The translations under genes were made by a program, and so were the position numbers. From positions 2,001,127 through 2,065,126 of the forward strand of contig NZ_CP142850.1 in NCBI RefSeq assembly GCF_036287235.1: a stretch of DNA of 64,000 nt, given 5' to 3'. Numbering within the stretch: the first letter of the stretch is position 1; each line of letters starts with the position of its first letter. The notes beneath the pieces were generated by a model that searched no databases, had not been told where the DNA came from, and saw only the letters and a list, made by a program, of their open reading frames with translations. Source of the DNA: Exiguobacterium sp. 9-2 (GTDB lineage: Bacteria > Bacillota > Bacilli > Exiguobacteriales > Exiguobacteriaceae). Below are positions 28,613-38,187 of this stretch, piece by piece.

Positions 28613-28640
<28 letters not shown>
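27489..28640 (+). CDS. tmcAL: tRNA(Met) cytidine acetate ligase TmcAL
   Basis: Makes N4-acetylcytidine at the wobble base of elongator tRNA-Met using acetate and ATP. The 383-residue protein (YlbM in B. subtilis) has the nucleotidyltransferase motif SEYNPFHNGH at residues 8-17, followed by VIVAIMSGTFMQRGEPA, and LELPFYFAVQRADRFA. The start ATG is nine bases after AAGGAG; the open frame runs further upstream but through the divergent promoter. It is transcribed away from yceD and converges on ylbL, with 28 bases of coding overlap at the 3' ends. Confidence 0.95.
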
Positions 28641-30671
<2,031 letters not shown>

Positions 30672-30689
30672 TTCCTTCATTCCTTTCAA

Positions 30690-30719
30690 CAAAGAAGCGA
30701 CGAGGATGTCCTCATCGCT
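30690..30719 (-). terminator. Possible terminator after ylbG
   Basis: An 11-bp complementary pair of arms (30709-30719 and 30696-30706, one G-U) is followed by UCUUUGUUG. The minimal loop means inner pairs must open, and the U tract is broken, so the signal is weak. Confidence 0.4.
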
Positions 30720-30726
30720 CCTTGGA

Positions 30727-30984
30727 TTATGCTTCTTCTTGCATTTTACCTTTTTTATTCGCGAACGTCTCCGTGATGAACGGTCGTTCTGAACGTTTGA
30801 TCGATTCGACGAACGGAAGAGTCGAAATGACTTCCATCACCTGTTCATGCTGATCTAAATCGACATACAGATGCACGTATCGTTCACGTTTAGACGTAAA
30901 GTAGACGTTCCCGTAACGGCGTAATTGACGGGATGCTTTCATCGCATTGACATAGACGATGAGTCCCACTCGTTCCTTGATCAC
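30727..30984 (-). CDS. ylbG: YlbG family protein (DUF2129)
   Basis: An 85-residue protein of the UPF0298/YlbG family, restricted to Firmicutes. It has a compact alpha-beta pattern (GLIVYVNAMKASRQLRRYG, then YVHLYVDLDQHEQVMEVI) resembling an RRM-like fold, with a charged tail. The start is GTG after AGGGGG. It lies 24 bases after ylbF. Function unknown; genetic neighbourhood links it to RNA processing genes. Confidence 0.9.
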   Translation of the reverse strand: MIKERVGLIVYVNAMKASRQLRRYGNVYFTSKRERYVHLYVDLDQHEQVMEVISTLPFVESIKRSERPFITETFANKKGKMQEEA

Positions 30985-31008
30985 GCCAGCCTACCCCCTT
31001 CATCTTCA

Positions 31009-31449
31009 TTATCCGCTACAACTGCAACTTCCACCGGTCGAACAGCCTCCGGCACATCCTTGGTCAAAGAATGGATTCCCCGTTGGTACTTTGATTTGCG
31101 GTGATACTTCACCAGCGAGTTTCAGACTAATTTGTCCAAGTAGCGTCTCGAGTTGTTTTTCTGCTTTTTTAAACTGCGCGACTTCCTCTTGTAGATCAAG
31201 TCGACGTTTGACTTCATGGACCTTTTTTGTGATCGTCTGATAGTCCGGATGGTACCGTCCAAATCGTTGCACGAGCTCGTAATCTTCTTTGACTTGATGA
31301 AAGTCTCGAATGACGGACTGTGCCTCCACTGACTCTTGCTGTGCTTGTTTCGCACATCTATATGCTTGCCCCGTTTCACTTTGAGCGAGAGATCGAATGA
31401 GGTCTTCCGCTGCGTTGATGAGGTCAATCGTCTTATCGGTATATATCAC
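31009..31449 (-). CDS. ylbF: YlbF family regulator (RicF), Y-complex subunit
   Basis: RicF works with RicA (YmcA) and RicT (YaaT) in a complex that guides RNase Y to transcripts and affects competence, biofilm and, in spore formers, sporulation. The 146-residue protein is mostly helical (about 5-115) with a flexible PTGNPFFDQG segment and a Cys-rich end CAGGCSTGGSCSCSG holding four cysteines. The Ric complex carries 4Fe-4S clusters, and these are likely ligands. The start is a GTG nine bases after AAGGAGG; the longer frame runs through the Shine-Dalgarno. Confidence 0.9.
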   Translation of the reverse strand: MIYTDKTIDLINAAEDLIRSLAQSETGQAYRCAKQAQQESVEAQSVIRDFHQVKEDYELVQRFGRYHPDYQTITKKVHEVKRRLDLQEEVAQFKKAEKQLETLLGQISLKLAGEVSPQIKVPTGNPFFDQGCAGGCSTGGSCSCSG

Positions 31450-31550
31450 AACGAATCTCCTCCTTAACTTTACCATCTTATCATAACATTTCTCTCCCTC
31501 CTAGCCCGTTGAATTGTGTATAATTTGTTCAGAAGGAAGGAATGAACTTT

Positions 31551-32318
31551 ATGCAACTGCTCTCTTTTAATATGTTCCGGACGATTGGAATCAAGACGGA
31601 ACATGCCAAATCAGATTATCACTTTGATTCCTTGAAAAAGATTGAACAGGCGGATGTCGTCTTGTTCCCGGAGTACTGGCAAATCCACTCGATCATCTAT
31701 GGAATGAAGAAGCCGATCTTTCCATCTGCCGCTACGTTCCACCTAGGTCATGACAAAATCGAGATGACTCGGATTTTTCAGACCGTCATTCCGGACAATA
31801 TCCCTCGGACAGGCATCTACGGGAAAAATGAGTTCACGGTCGATCGAGTCTTACGTGAATTTTCGTTTCCGTTCGTCGCTAAGACAGTCCGTAGCTCGAT
31901 GGGGCAAGGTGTTCATCTCATCAAAAATGAATCGGACTGGAAGAAATACACGGATACACACGAGACGTTCTACATCCAAGAGTACATTCCGAACGAAAAG
32001 GATTTACGTGTCGTCGTCGTCGGTGATCAAGTCCTCGCGGCGTATTGGCGCGTCGGTGGTGCACAGTTCTTAAATAACGTCGCTCAAGGTGGCGTCCTTG
32101 ATTTCGATGATGTGCCACAAGGTGCAATTGATTTCGTGCTCGCGCTTGCGAAACAGCTTGATATCGATCACGCTGGTTTTGATCTTATCATCCGCGACGG
32201 ACAATGGTACGTTCTCGAGTTCAACGTCTTCTTTGGTGGTGAAGGACTTAATCACCTCGGCATTCATGCACCAGATACGATCCTTGAGTACGTTGAACGA
32301 AAATATGGAAGTTCATGA
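31551..32318 (+). CDS. ATP-grasp ligase of unknown substrate (RimK-like)
   Basis: A 255-residue protein with an ATP-grasp core: a pre-ATP-grasp domain (about 1-90), then PFVAKTVRSSMGQGVHLI with the glycine-rich ATP loop, YIQEYIPNEKDLRVVVVG, and the metal-binding region EFNVFFGGEGLNHLG near residue 225. These resemble RimK and related amino-acid ligases. The start is the second of two close ATGs, nine bases from AAGGAAGGA. It stands alone between ylbF (divergent) and the YugN-like gene, so context does not reveal the substrate. A TATAAT at 31519-31524 may be its -10. Confidence 0.82.
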   Translation: MQLLSFNMFRTIGIKTEHAKSDYHFDSLKKIEQADVVLFPEYWQIHSIIYGMKKPIFPSAATFHLGHDKIEMTRIFQTVIPDNIPRTGIYGKNEFTVDRVLREFSFPFVAKTVRSSMGQGVHLIKNESDWKKYTDTHETFYIQEYIPNEKDLRVVVVGDQVLAAYWRVGGAQFLNNVAQGGVLDFDDVPQGAIDFVLALAKQLDIDHAGFDLIIRDGQWYVLEFNVFFGGEGLNHLGIHAPDTILEYVERKYGSS

Positions 32319-32428
32319 ATTCTTCAAAATGACTTCACAACTTTTACGTCATCGTTTCATTCATTATGGTATGATAGTTTGGAAAGACTAGTATCTACTA
32401 GCAAACTGGGGTATAGGGGGATTCAAAC

Positions 32429-32779
32429 ATGAAGTTTGAACAATATGGCATCGAAGGCAAGGAACTGAAGTTCGGTCTTCTTGAAACAATTATGGATCAT
32501 CACCGTTTCGTTCGCGAAGGACAATGGGATTACGAACGTGCGATGTACGACATGAAATACGAAAAACAATCAACAGGCGAAGTATTCTATCTCCGTGTTC
32601 CAGTCTATGCGATCCAAGGTGAGATCGAAGACCGTCACGCTGTCGTCCGTATGATGACACCACTTCTAGGGAAACATTACTATCCACACGGCGTCGAGTA
32701 TGATGAGACGTTCCCACCGGAAATCGTCAAGGACTGCGAACGTCGTTTAGCAGCACTGCTTGAAACACTTGAAAAATAA
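32429..32779 (+). CDS. YugN-like family protein
   Basis: A 116-residue acidic-basic cytosolic protein resembling the YugN family of Bacillales. Recognisable segments are GLLETIMDHHRFVREGQWDYERAMYD and YYLRVP-like FYLRVPVYAIQGEIE, with the C-terminal YYPHGVEYDETFPPEIV. Its own Shine-Dalgarno (GGGGG) precedes the ATG. An extended -10 (TGGTATGAT, 32368-32376) lies in the 110-base gap before it. No function is established for the family. Confidence 0.82.
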   Translation: MKFEQYGIEGKELKFGLLETIMDHHRFVREGQWDYERAMYDMKYEKQSTGEVFYLRVPVYAIQGEIEDRHAVVRMMTPLLGKHYYPHGVEYDETFPPEIVKDCERRLAALLETLEK

Positions 32780-32787
32780 GCTACACG

Positions 32788-32818
32788 TAGAGGTTCCAAT
32801 CGGGACCTCTATTTTTTT
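32788..32818 (+). terminator. Terminator after the YugN-like gene
   Basis: 9-bp stem AGAGGTTCC/GGGACCTCT with an AATC loop, followed by ATTTTTTT on the plus strand. Confidence 0.88.
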
Positions 32819-32834
32819 CGGTCTTTTTTCCAAT

Positions 32835-32875
32835 AAAAAAGCCGATGACTTCGTACTACTTATGAAGTCATCGGC
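32835..32875 (-). terminator. Terminator after the sco1 unit
   Basis: 12-bp perfect stem GCCGATGACTTC/GAAGTCATCGGC (32864-32875 and 32841-32852) followed by six U on the minus strand. Confidence 0.92.
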
Positions 32876-32922
32876 TCATTACCTATCTGTATAGTGATTG
32901 CGCAGCGTTCGTGTGTTTTATC

Positions 32923-33180
32923 TTAGCGCGTGACGAATTGTACGTAAGATACGACGTCATCGCCGAGTTGAATCTTAAGTTGTTGACGTACATGTTGATA
33001 GAGCGCATGCAGTGACGTCGCTGAGACATCCACTTTTACACTAAAAGCAATCTCTTCCCAGTCCATCCGTTTAATCCGATAGTGTCGAACCCCGTAATCT
33101 TCGATCGTACAAGCGAGTAACTCCTCGATTGCTTGAACAGAGACGATCACATCTCCTTGCATGTAATCTTCATAAGTCAT
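32923..33180 (-). CDS. Unknown small protein co-transcribed with sco1
   Basis: An 85-residue protein I do not recognise with confidence. It has no membrane segment or signal peptide. The pattern (GDVIVSVQAIEELLACTIE, then a strand SVKVDVS, a helix LYQHVRQQLKIQL and a strand VVSYVQFVT) recalls the Asp23/Gls24 alkaline-shock fold, but key glycines are lacking. It lies six bases after sco1 with AAGGAAG before its ATG and ends before a strong terminator, so it is the last gene of the oxidase-assembly unit. A role in that process is only guilt by association. Confidence 0.7.
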   Translation of the reverse strand: MTYEDYMQGDVIVSVQAIEELLACTIEDYGVRHYRIKRMDWEEIAFSVKVDVSATSLHALYQHVRQQLKIQLGDDVVSYVQFVTR

Positions 33181-33186
33181 CTTCCT

Positions 33187-33792
33187 TCACTCCTTCGCTA
33201 GTTGTGTGACTGAAGACATGACTTCTTCCAAGTCGACTGGTTCGTCCGGTGTCTTCGCCATCGAAGAGATCGCCCGAACTTTGTTCTCACGGTCTAAAAT
33301 AAACATTTGCGTCCCGTGTGTCACTAAGCCGCTTTCTGCTTTTGAATAATAGAAGTTCAACTGACGTGTCAGACGATCGATGACGACTGGGTCTCCTGTC
33401 AGTACTCTCCATCCTTCAGCATCTGCTTCGAAGTTGGAAGCATACGTTTTTAAGACTTTCGGTGTATCGACTTTCGGATCGACTGTCACTGCAACGAGCT
33501 CGACGTCACTTCCATATAGCTCTTCGCTACGAAGCTTTTTCTCTAGTTTCCGATAATCATTTAGCGTCAATGGACAAATATCAGGACAGTTCGAATAGAA
33601 GAATGTCAATACCTTGACCTTTCCATCTTCCGAGTTAAACGACTTACCGTTCACGGCGTTCGTTAATTCAAATGGTGTCGGCTCAGCGATAACAGGCAAT
33701 TTTTCTTTCATGAAGAAATAATAATATCCCCCGGCTGCCGCAACTAAGATGAGGACAACGGCAGCAACCGTCAAGTAACTATTTTTTTTCAA
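33187..33792 (-). CDS. SCO1/SenC family copper chaperone
   Basis: Membrane-anchored thioredoxin-fold protein that helps build the CuA centre of cytochrome oxidase. The 201-residue protein has an N-terminal membrane segment (about 7-27), the copper-binding FYSNCPDICPLT motif near residue 70 and the third ligand His in VTHGTQMFILD. Equivalent to YpmQ in B. subtilis. The start is a TTG with GGGGGAG upstream. It lies in the cta block beside ctaM and ctaG, next to its probable client CtaC. Confidence 0.94.
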   Translation of the reverse strand: MKKNSYLTVAAVVLILVAAAGGYYYFFMKEKLPVIAEPTPFELTNAVNGKSFNSEDGKVKVLTFFYSNCPDICPLTLNDYRKLEKKLRSEELYGSDVELVAVTVDPKVDTPKVLKTYASNFEADAEGWRVLTGDPVVIDRLTRQLNFYYSKAESGLVTHGTQMFILDRENKVRAISSMAKTPDEPVDLEEVMSSVTQLAKE

Positions 33793-33804
33793 GTTGGCTC
33801 CCCC

Positions 33805-34266
33805 TTAATGACTCCAGATCGCCCGGAATACGTTCGTCGTCTCACCAGGATCGTAGACGACATATAATAGACAATAGACGATGACGCCGGTGATTGCCGT
33901 CAAAAACCAAATGATCGAAGCAACTGGTCCGATTTTACGATGACGCGCAAAGTTCTTCTTATAGGCATGATAGAGCGCCATCAATCCAAGCACCCCACCG
34001 GATGTCGCAAGTAGGATGTGGAAAATCAAGAATCCTGTGTAATATGGCTTGACGGATGCAGGACCACCAAAAGCGGTATTACCAAGTAGAATCGTCCGTA
34101 AGGCGTACATAATGAAAAACAGTAAAGCGAGTGCAGCAGCGATTGTCATCACGGTTTGGTGAGCTTTCATGTTGCGACGTGTCTGAGCAATCAAGAACCA
34201 GCCAATCGCTACGAAAATCGCACTGATGACAATCAGCGATACACAAATCAACGGCAAATAACTCAT
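33805..34266 (-). CDS. ctaM: DUF420 membrane protein CtaM (YozB), haem-copper oxidase maturation
   Basis: A 153-residue protein with four hydrophobic segments (about 4-26, 38-60, 76-98 and 117-139). The sequence KPYYTGFLIFHILLATSGG and the conserved histidines (HQ, FH, YHAYKKNFARHRKIG) match the DUF420 family. CtaM is needed for maturation of haem-copper oxidases in Staphylococcus aureus and B. subtilis. Thirteen bases separate it from sco1, so the assembly genes form one unit with ctaG. Confidence 0.88.
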   Translation of the reverse strand: MSYLPLICVSLIVISAIFVAIGWFLIAQTRRNMKAHQTVMTIAAALALLFFIMYALRTILLGNTAFGGPASVKPYYTGFLIFHILLATSGGVLGLMALYHAYKKNFARHRKIGPVASIIWFLTAITGVIVYCLLYVVYDPGETTNVFRAIWSH

Positions 34267-34284
34267 GTTCCAACTTCCTCCAAT

Positions 34285-35190
34285 TTAATCCGCTTTTGGT
34301 GTGAAGGACATGCCTTCATCCACGGCAGTACTTTTCGAACGGCGTACCCATGTAAAGAAGGTCAATCCGAAGAATAGACCGTATACGAGTTCTTGACCGA
34401 GCTTCATCAGGACACCACCGAAGCGTTGATCCTCTAGTAAGTCATCAGTCGTTCCAAGCAATCGTTCCAGATTCAACCCGCTCAAATCATTGTTCGGCAT
34501 ACAGTAAGCGAGTACTTTCGCGAACGTCGCTGGATCCTGATACGCTTGATACTGGAAACTTTGACTAAAGATCATGAACGCACAAGCAGGTGTCAATAAG
34601 ACACCGTTCGCGACGATATAGACCATCTTCTTCAGGTCAGACAAACTATCGTTTTCGTTGACGGGTGCAATGATCGGATACCACATCGTCATGCTCAAGA
34701 AAATAAGTGTTCCATGGAACAGACGGTGAACGGTATAGTTCGTCAGGACATAATCAAAAATAAATGGCATATGATAAAACGTAAACAAGGCATTAAAGAC
34801 GACGAGTGCAATCAACGGCTTGACGAAGAAACGAAGAATCTTCCCAAGATACGGTATATTGAACAAGCGCTTATAAAGCCACTCTGGTAGTGCAATCAAC
34901 AAGAGCGGCGGTGCGACCATATAGACGAATACCATCTGCAACATATGTGCAGAGAAGGTGATATGCGCTAGCAGGTCTAACGGACTTCCAAAACCGATGT
35001 AAAAAACGACCAATGCCGCGAGCATCGAAAATTTTTGTCCGAGCGTTGTTTCCGGCTCGTCCGGACGACGCAGCTTTTCTGTCACGACAGCATATAGGAT
35101 ATACAATCCAACGAGTATCAACGCATAATACGGACTCCATAAGACAGTCCATTCGAATTGCGAAAGTGCTCCCCTTAAATTGCCTAACAT
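34285..35190 (-). CDS. ctaG: Cytochrome c oxidase assembly factor CtaG (caa3 type)
   Basis: A polytopic membrane protein required for caa3 oxidase activity, thought to act in copper delivery. About 301 residues with seven hydrophobic segments; conserved histidines in HITFSAHMLQM, FYHMPFIFD and RLFHGTLIFLSMTMWYPI match the Bacillus CtaG family (unrelated to proteobacterial CtaG/Cox11). It is followed by ctaM with 18 bases between. A terminator (35277-35314) separates it from ctaF, so it may have its own promoter in 35191-35276, though I see no clear hexamers. Confidence 0.93.
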   Translation of the reverse strand: MLGNLRGALSQFEWTVLWSPYYALILVGLYILYAVVTEKLRRPDEPETTLGQKFSMLAALVVFYIGFGSPLDLLAHITFSAHMLQMVFVYMVAPPLLLIALPEWLYKRLFNIPYLGKILRFFVKPLIALVVFNALFTFYHMPFIFDYVLTNYTVHRLFHGTLIFLSMTMWYPIIAPVNENDSLSDLKKMVYIVANGVLLTPACAFMIFSQSFQYQAYQDPATFAKVLAYCMPNNDLSGLNLERLLGTTDDLLEDQRFGGVLMKLGQELVYGLFFGLTFFTWVRRSKSTAVDEGMSFTPKAD

Positions 35191-35276
35191 ATTTCTTCAC
35201 CCCGTTCCTTTCTCTTACAAACTAAGATTACCGTTCCCCTATTTCATTGTAAAGGTTTCTCATAAAACGATTCCAA

Positions 35277-35314
35277 AATAAAAGACCATCCTGCTAAACG
35301 TTAGCAGAATGGTC
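35277..35314 (-). terminator. Terminator after ctaF
   Basis: 14-base arms GACCATTCTGCTAA / TTAGCAGGATGGTC type (35301-35314 and 35284-35297, one mismatch) followed by UUUUAUUUU on the minus strand, ending the ctaB-F operon. Confidence 0.88.
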
Positions 35315-35321
35315 ACATTTC

Positions 35322-35651
35322 TTACCAGATTAACAGACGGAGCGTTGCGACGATCGTCAAGGCGACGAATATACCAAGACCCATCATAACTTTGATCCAT
35401 GTGTTGCCTTTATTGTTCATGTGCATGAACATATAAAGCTGGAGATAAACTTGAACGATTGCCATGATGATCAAGAATCCACCAGCTGCCCAGTGAGGCA
35501 TGAGATCTGCCATGACTGCACCGAAAGCGATGAGCGTCAAGAAAATCATGAGTGCGAAACTGATGAGTTGCAGTTGAGTCTCACGACCACGTTCTGCTTT
35601 CATTTCGAGTTCGACTTGATTGCGTGTTAATTGCGGTTCGTGTTTTTCCAT
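35322..35651 (-). CDS. ctaF: Cytochrome c oxidase subunit IV (CtaF)
   Basis: Small subunit of the aa3/caa3 oxidase. The 109-residue protein has a charged cytoplasmic start (HEPQLTRNQVELEMKAERGRE) and three hydrophobic segments (about 25-45, 51-73 and 86-108), with the HAxxYLQLYMFMHMN-like helix of bacterial subunit IV. It follows ctaE by one base, as in the Bacillus ctaCDEF operon, and ends before a terminator. Confidence 0.92.
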   Translation of the reverse strand: MEKHEPQLTRNQVELEMKAERGRETQLQLISFALMIFLTLIAFGAVMADLMPHWAAGGFLIIMAIVQVYLQLYMFMHMNNKGNTWIKVMMGLGIFVALTIVATLRLLIW

Positions 35652-35652
35652 C

Positions 35653-36282
35653 TTATTTCACCATCCCCATGAGGTAGACGACTGAGAAGATAAAGACCCA
35701 GACGACGTCAATGAAGTGCCAGTAAAGACTTGAAACATAATACTTCGGCGCGTTCACGACTGTAATGCCACGATTCCAGTTCCGGATCAACAATGTCGAG
35801 ATCCAAAGAAGACCAAATAAGACGTGTCCACCGTGGAACCCAACGAGTGTATAGAAGGCAGAACCAAATGCACTCGACGTAAACGTATGACCGATGTGGT
35901 AGTAGTGATTGAACTCATAGATCTCACCACTTAAGAATCCAAGACCGAGAAGCAATGTGATGATGAGCCAAAGCTTCATCTTTTTCACATCGTTACGTTT
36001 CATTGCCATCATTGCAAGAACGCTTGTCAACGAACTTGTCAAGAGGAGCATCGTCATGATGAAGACGAGACCCATTTCGAAGATGTCATAACTGCGTAGA
36101 CCTTCTTTAGCACCGGAGTTATGAAGTCCGATGTATGTTCCGAAGAGAGAGGCGAACAAAGTCGTCTCTCCTCCAAGGAAGAACCAGAAGGCTACATATT
36201 TATTCTTACCCTCAAGTGTTGCTTTTTCAACATGATCCGGAATACCCGTGATCGGGTTGTTTGGTACTGAATGATGACCCAT
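35653..36282 (-). CDS. ctaE: Cytochrome c oxidase subunit III (CtaE)
   Basis: Membrane subunit of the caa3 oxidase. The 209-residue protein has five hydrophobic segments, the family motifs FWFFLGGETTLFASLFGTY, GFHGGHVLFGLLWI and the end WHFIDVVWVFIFSVVYLMG. The ATG giving MGHHSVPN, with AAAAGGAGG upstream, is used instead of an upstream Met that lies inside ctaD. One base separates it from the ctaD stop. Confidence 0.96.
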   Translation of the reverse strand: MGHHSVPNNPITGIPDHVEKATLEGKNKYVAFWFFLGGETTLFASLFGTYIGLHNSGAKEGLRSYDIFEMGLVFIMTMLLLTSSLTSVLAMMAMKRNDVKKMKLWLIITLLLGLGFLSGEIYEFNHYYHIGHTFTSSAFGSAFYTLVGFHGGHVLFGLLWISTLLIRNWNRGITVVNAPKYYVSSLYWHFIDVVWVFIFSVVYLMGMVK

Positions 36283-36283
36283 C

Positions 36284-38167
36284 TTACTTCGCCTCCTTTT
36301 CTGCTTCAAGGCGTAGATCTTCTTCGACGACTGATTTCGGGATGTAGTATCCTTCATCGTCGATCCAAGAACGGAAGAACATCGCGATGAATGTCATCGC
36401 AAGACCGATCAAGGCAATGACCAGACCGACAGTACCGTAATCTAGGCGAAGAATGAATCCAAGACCTGCAAGGAACAGACCGACTGACATAACGAACGGC
36501 AAGATCGAATTGTTCGGCATGTGGATATCACCGACTTCTTCCGAAACAGAGACTGTTTTGTTACCTGCCATTTTTTCGAGCCAGTACGTATCTAAACCTT
36601 TGACGAGTGGAATTTGTGCGAAGTTGTATTCTGGAGTTGGAACAGGAAGTGTCCACTCAAGCGTACGTCCATCGCCCCATACGTCGCGTTTTACATATTC
36701 TTTTGACATCAATGCGGCAACGATCGAGATGACGAGAATGATCGTCGACACACCCATGAAGGCTGCACCGATTGAAGAAAGTAAGTTCATTGTTTCCCAG
36801 CCTTGGTTTGGCAAGTACGTGAAGACACGACGTGGCATACCTGTAAGACCAAGAATATGTTGTGGGAAGAATGTCAAATGGAAGCCGATGAAGAACAACC
36901 AGAATTGAATTTTACCCCAGAACTCGTTGAGTTGTTTCCCGAACATGAGTGGGAACCAGTAGTAAAGACCTGCGAAGAGACCAAAGACGACCCCACCAAC
37001 GATAACGTAGTGGAAGTGGGCAACGACGAAATAACTGTCGTGGTACTGATAATCGGCAGGTGCTACTGAAAGCATGACCCCTGTCATACCACCAACAAGG
37101 AATGATGGAATGAAGGCGACCGAATAAAGCATCGCGACTGGGAACGTCAACTTCCCGCCCCATAGCGTAAAGAGCCAGTTGAAGATCTTGACCCCTGTCG
37201 GTACAGCGATCGCCATCGTCGCTACTGCGAAGATCGCGTTCGCAACCGGACCGAGACCGACTGTGAACATGTGGTGAACCCATACCATGAATCCGAGGAA
37301 ACCGATCAACATCGTCGCAAAGACCATCGTCGTGTATCCGAAGAGACGTTTACGAGCAAACGTAGGGATGATTTCAGAGAAGATACCGAATGCCGGTAAA
37401 ATCAAGATGTAAACTTCCGGGTGACCGAAGATCCAGAAGAGGTGTTCCCAGATGACGATGTTCCCGCCCGCTGCCGGGTCAAAGAAATGCGCTCCGAAGA
37501 GTCGCTCGAACGTCAAGAGGAACAATCCAACCGTAAGTGGTGGGAATGCGAAAACGATCAAGGCAGAAGCAACGAATGCTGTCCATGTGAAGAGCGGCAT
37601 CCGCATCAGTTTCATACCTGGTGCACGCATGTTCAAAATTGTAACGAGGAAGTTGATCCCCCCCATAAGTGTACCGAAACCAGAAATCTGTAACCCGAGT
37701 GAGTAGAAGTCAACACCAAGCGACTCTGGTACTGTCGAGAGTGGTGCATAAGCTGTCCAACCTGCGTTTGGCGCAGCGCCGAAGAACCATGAAAGATTCA
37801 GTAAGACTCCACCAAAGAAGAACAACCAAAAACCAAGTGCATTTAAGAATGGGAACGCAACATCGCGTGCTCCGATTTGAAGCGGTACTGCTGCGTTCAT
37901 GTAACCGATCAACATCGGCATCGCTGCCAAGAAGATCATCGTCGTACCGTGCATCGTGATCAATTGGTTAAAAAGTTCACCGCTGACGAAATCGTTCATC
38001 GGTTTAATCAATTGAAAACGAATCATTAGGGCTTCTACGCCACCAACTAGAAGGAAGAACAATCCAGAGATGATGTAGAGAATCCCGATTTTCTTATGGT
38101 CGACTGTCGTTAGCCAGTCCATGATGCCGCTTTTTTTCTGCGGCATACCCATAGTATGTGTCCCCAC
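36284..38167 (-). CDS. ctaD: Cytochrome c oxidase subunit I (CtaD)
   Basis: Catalytic subunit with haem a and the haem a3-CuB centre, pumping protons. The 627-residue protein has the Bacillus-type extended C terminus. Visible are LITMHGTTMIF (haem a His), HPEVYILILPAFG with the cross-linked His-Tyr of CuB, VWVHHMF (CuB His pair) and HFHYVIVGG (haem a3 and haem a ligands). It starts with GTG seven bases after AAGGGGG; an ATG five codons on is a less well placed alternative. It lies between ctaC and ctaE. Confidence 0.97.
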   Translation of the reverse strand: MGTHTMGMPQKKSGIMDWLTTVDHKKIGILYIISGLFFLLVGGVEALMIRFQLIKPMNDFVSGELFNQLITMHGTTMIFLAAMPMLIGYMNAAVPLQIGARDVAFPFLNALGFWLFFFGGVLLNLSWFFGAAPNAGWTAYAPLSTVPESLGVDFYSLGLQISGFGTLMGGINFLVTILNMRAPGMKLMRMPLFTWTAFVASALIVFAFPPLTVGLFLLTFERLFGAHFFDPAAGGNIVIWEHLFWIFGHPEVYILILPAFGIFSEIIPTFARKRLFGYTTMVFATMLIGFLGFMVWVHHMFTVGLGPVANAIFAVATMAIAVPTGVKIFNWLFTLWGGKLTFPVAMLYSVAFIPSFLVGGMTGVMLSVAPADYQYHDSYFVVAHFHYVIVGGVVFGLFAGLYYWFPLMFGKQLNEFWGKIQFWLFFIGFHLTFFPQHILGLTGMPRRVFTYLPNQGWETMNLLSSIGAAFMGVSTIILVISIVAALMSKEYVKRDVWGDGRTLEWTLPVPTPEYNFAQIPLVKGLDTYWLEKMAGNKTVSVSEEVGDIHMPNNSILPFVMSVGLFLAGLGFILRLDYGTVGLVIALIGLAMTFIAMFFRSWIDDEGYYIPKSVVEEDLRLEAEKEAK

Positions 38168-38187
38168 TATGATTCCCCCTTAAAAAA

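Noticed and set aside
37421-37959. Plus-strand frames opposite ctaD
   Set aside because: Mirror frames of a hydrophobic protein; charged low-complexity translation and no Shine-Dalgarno.
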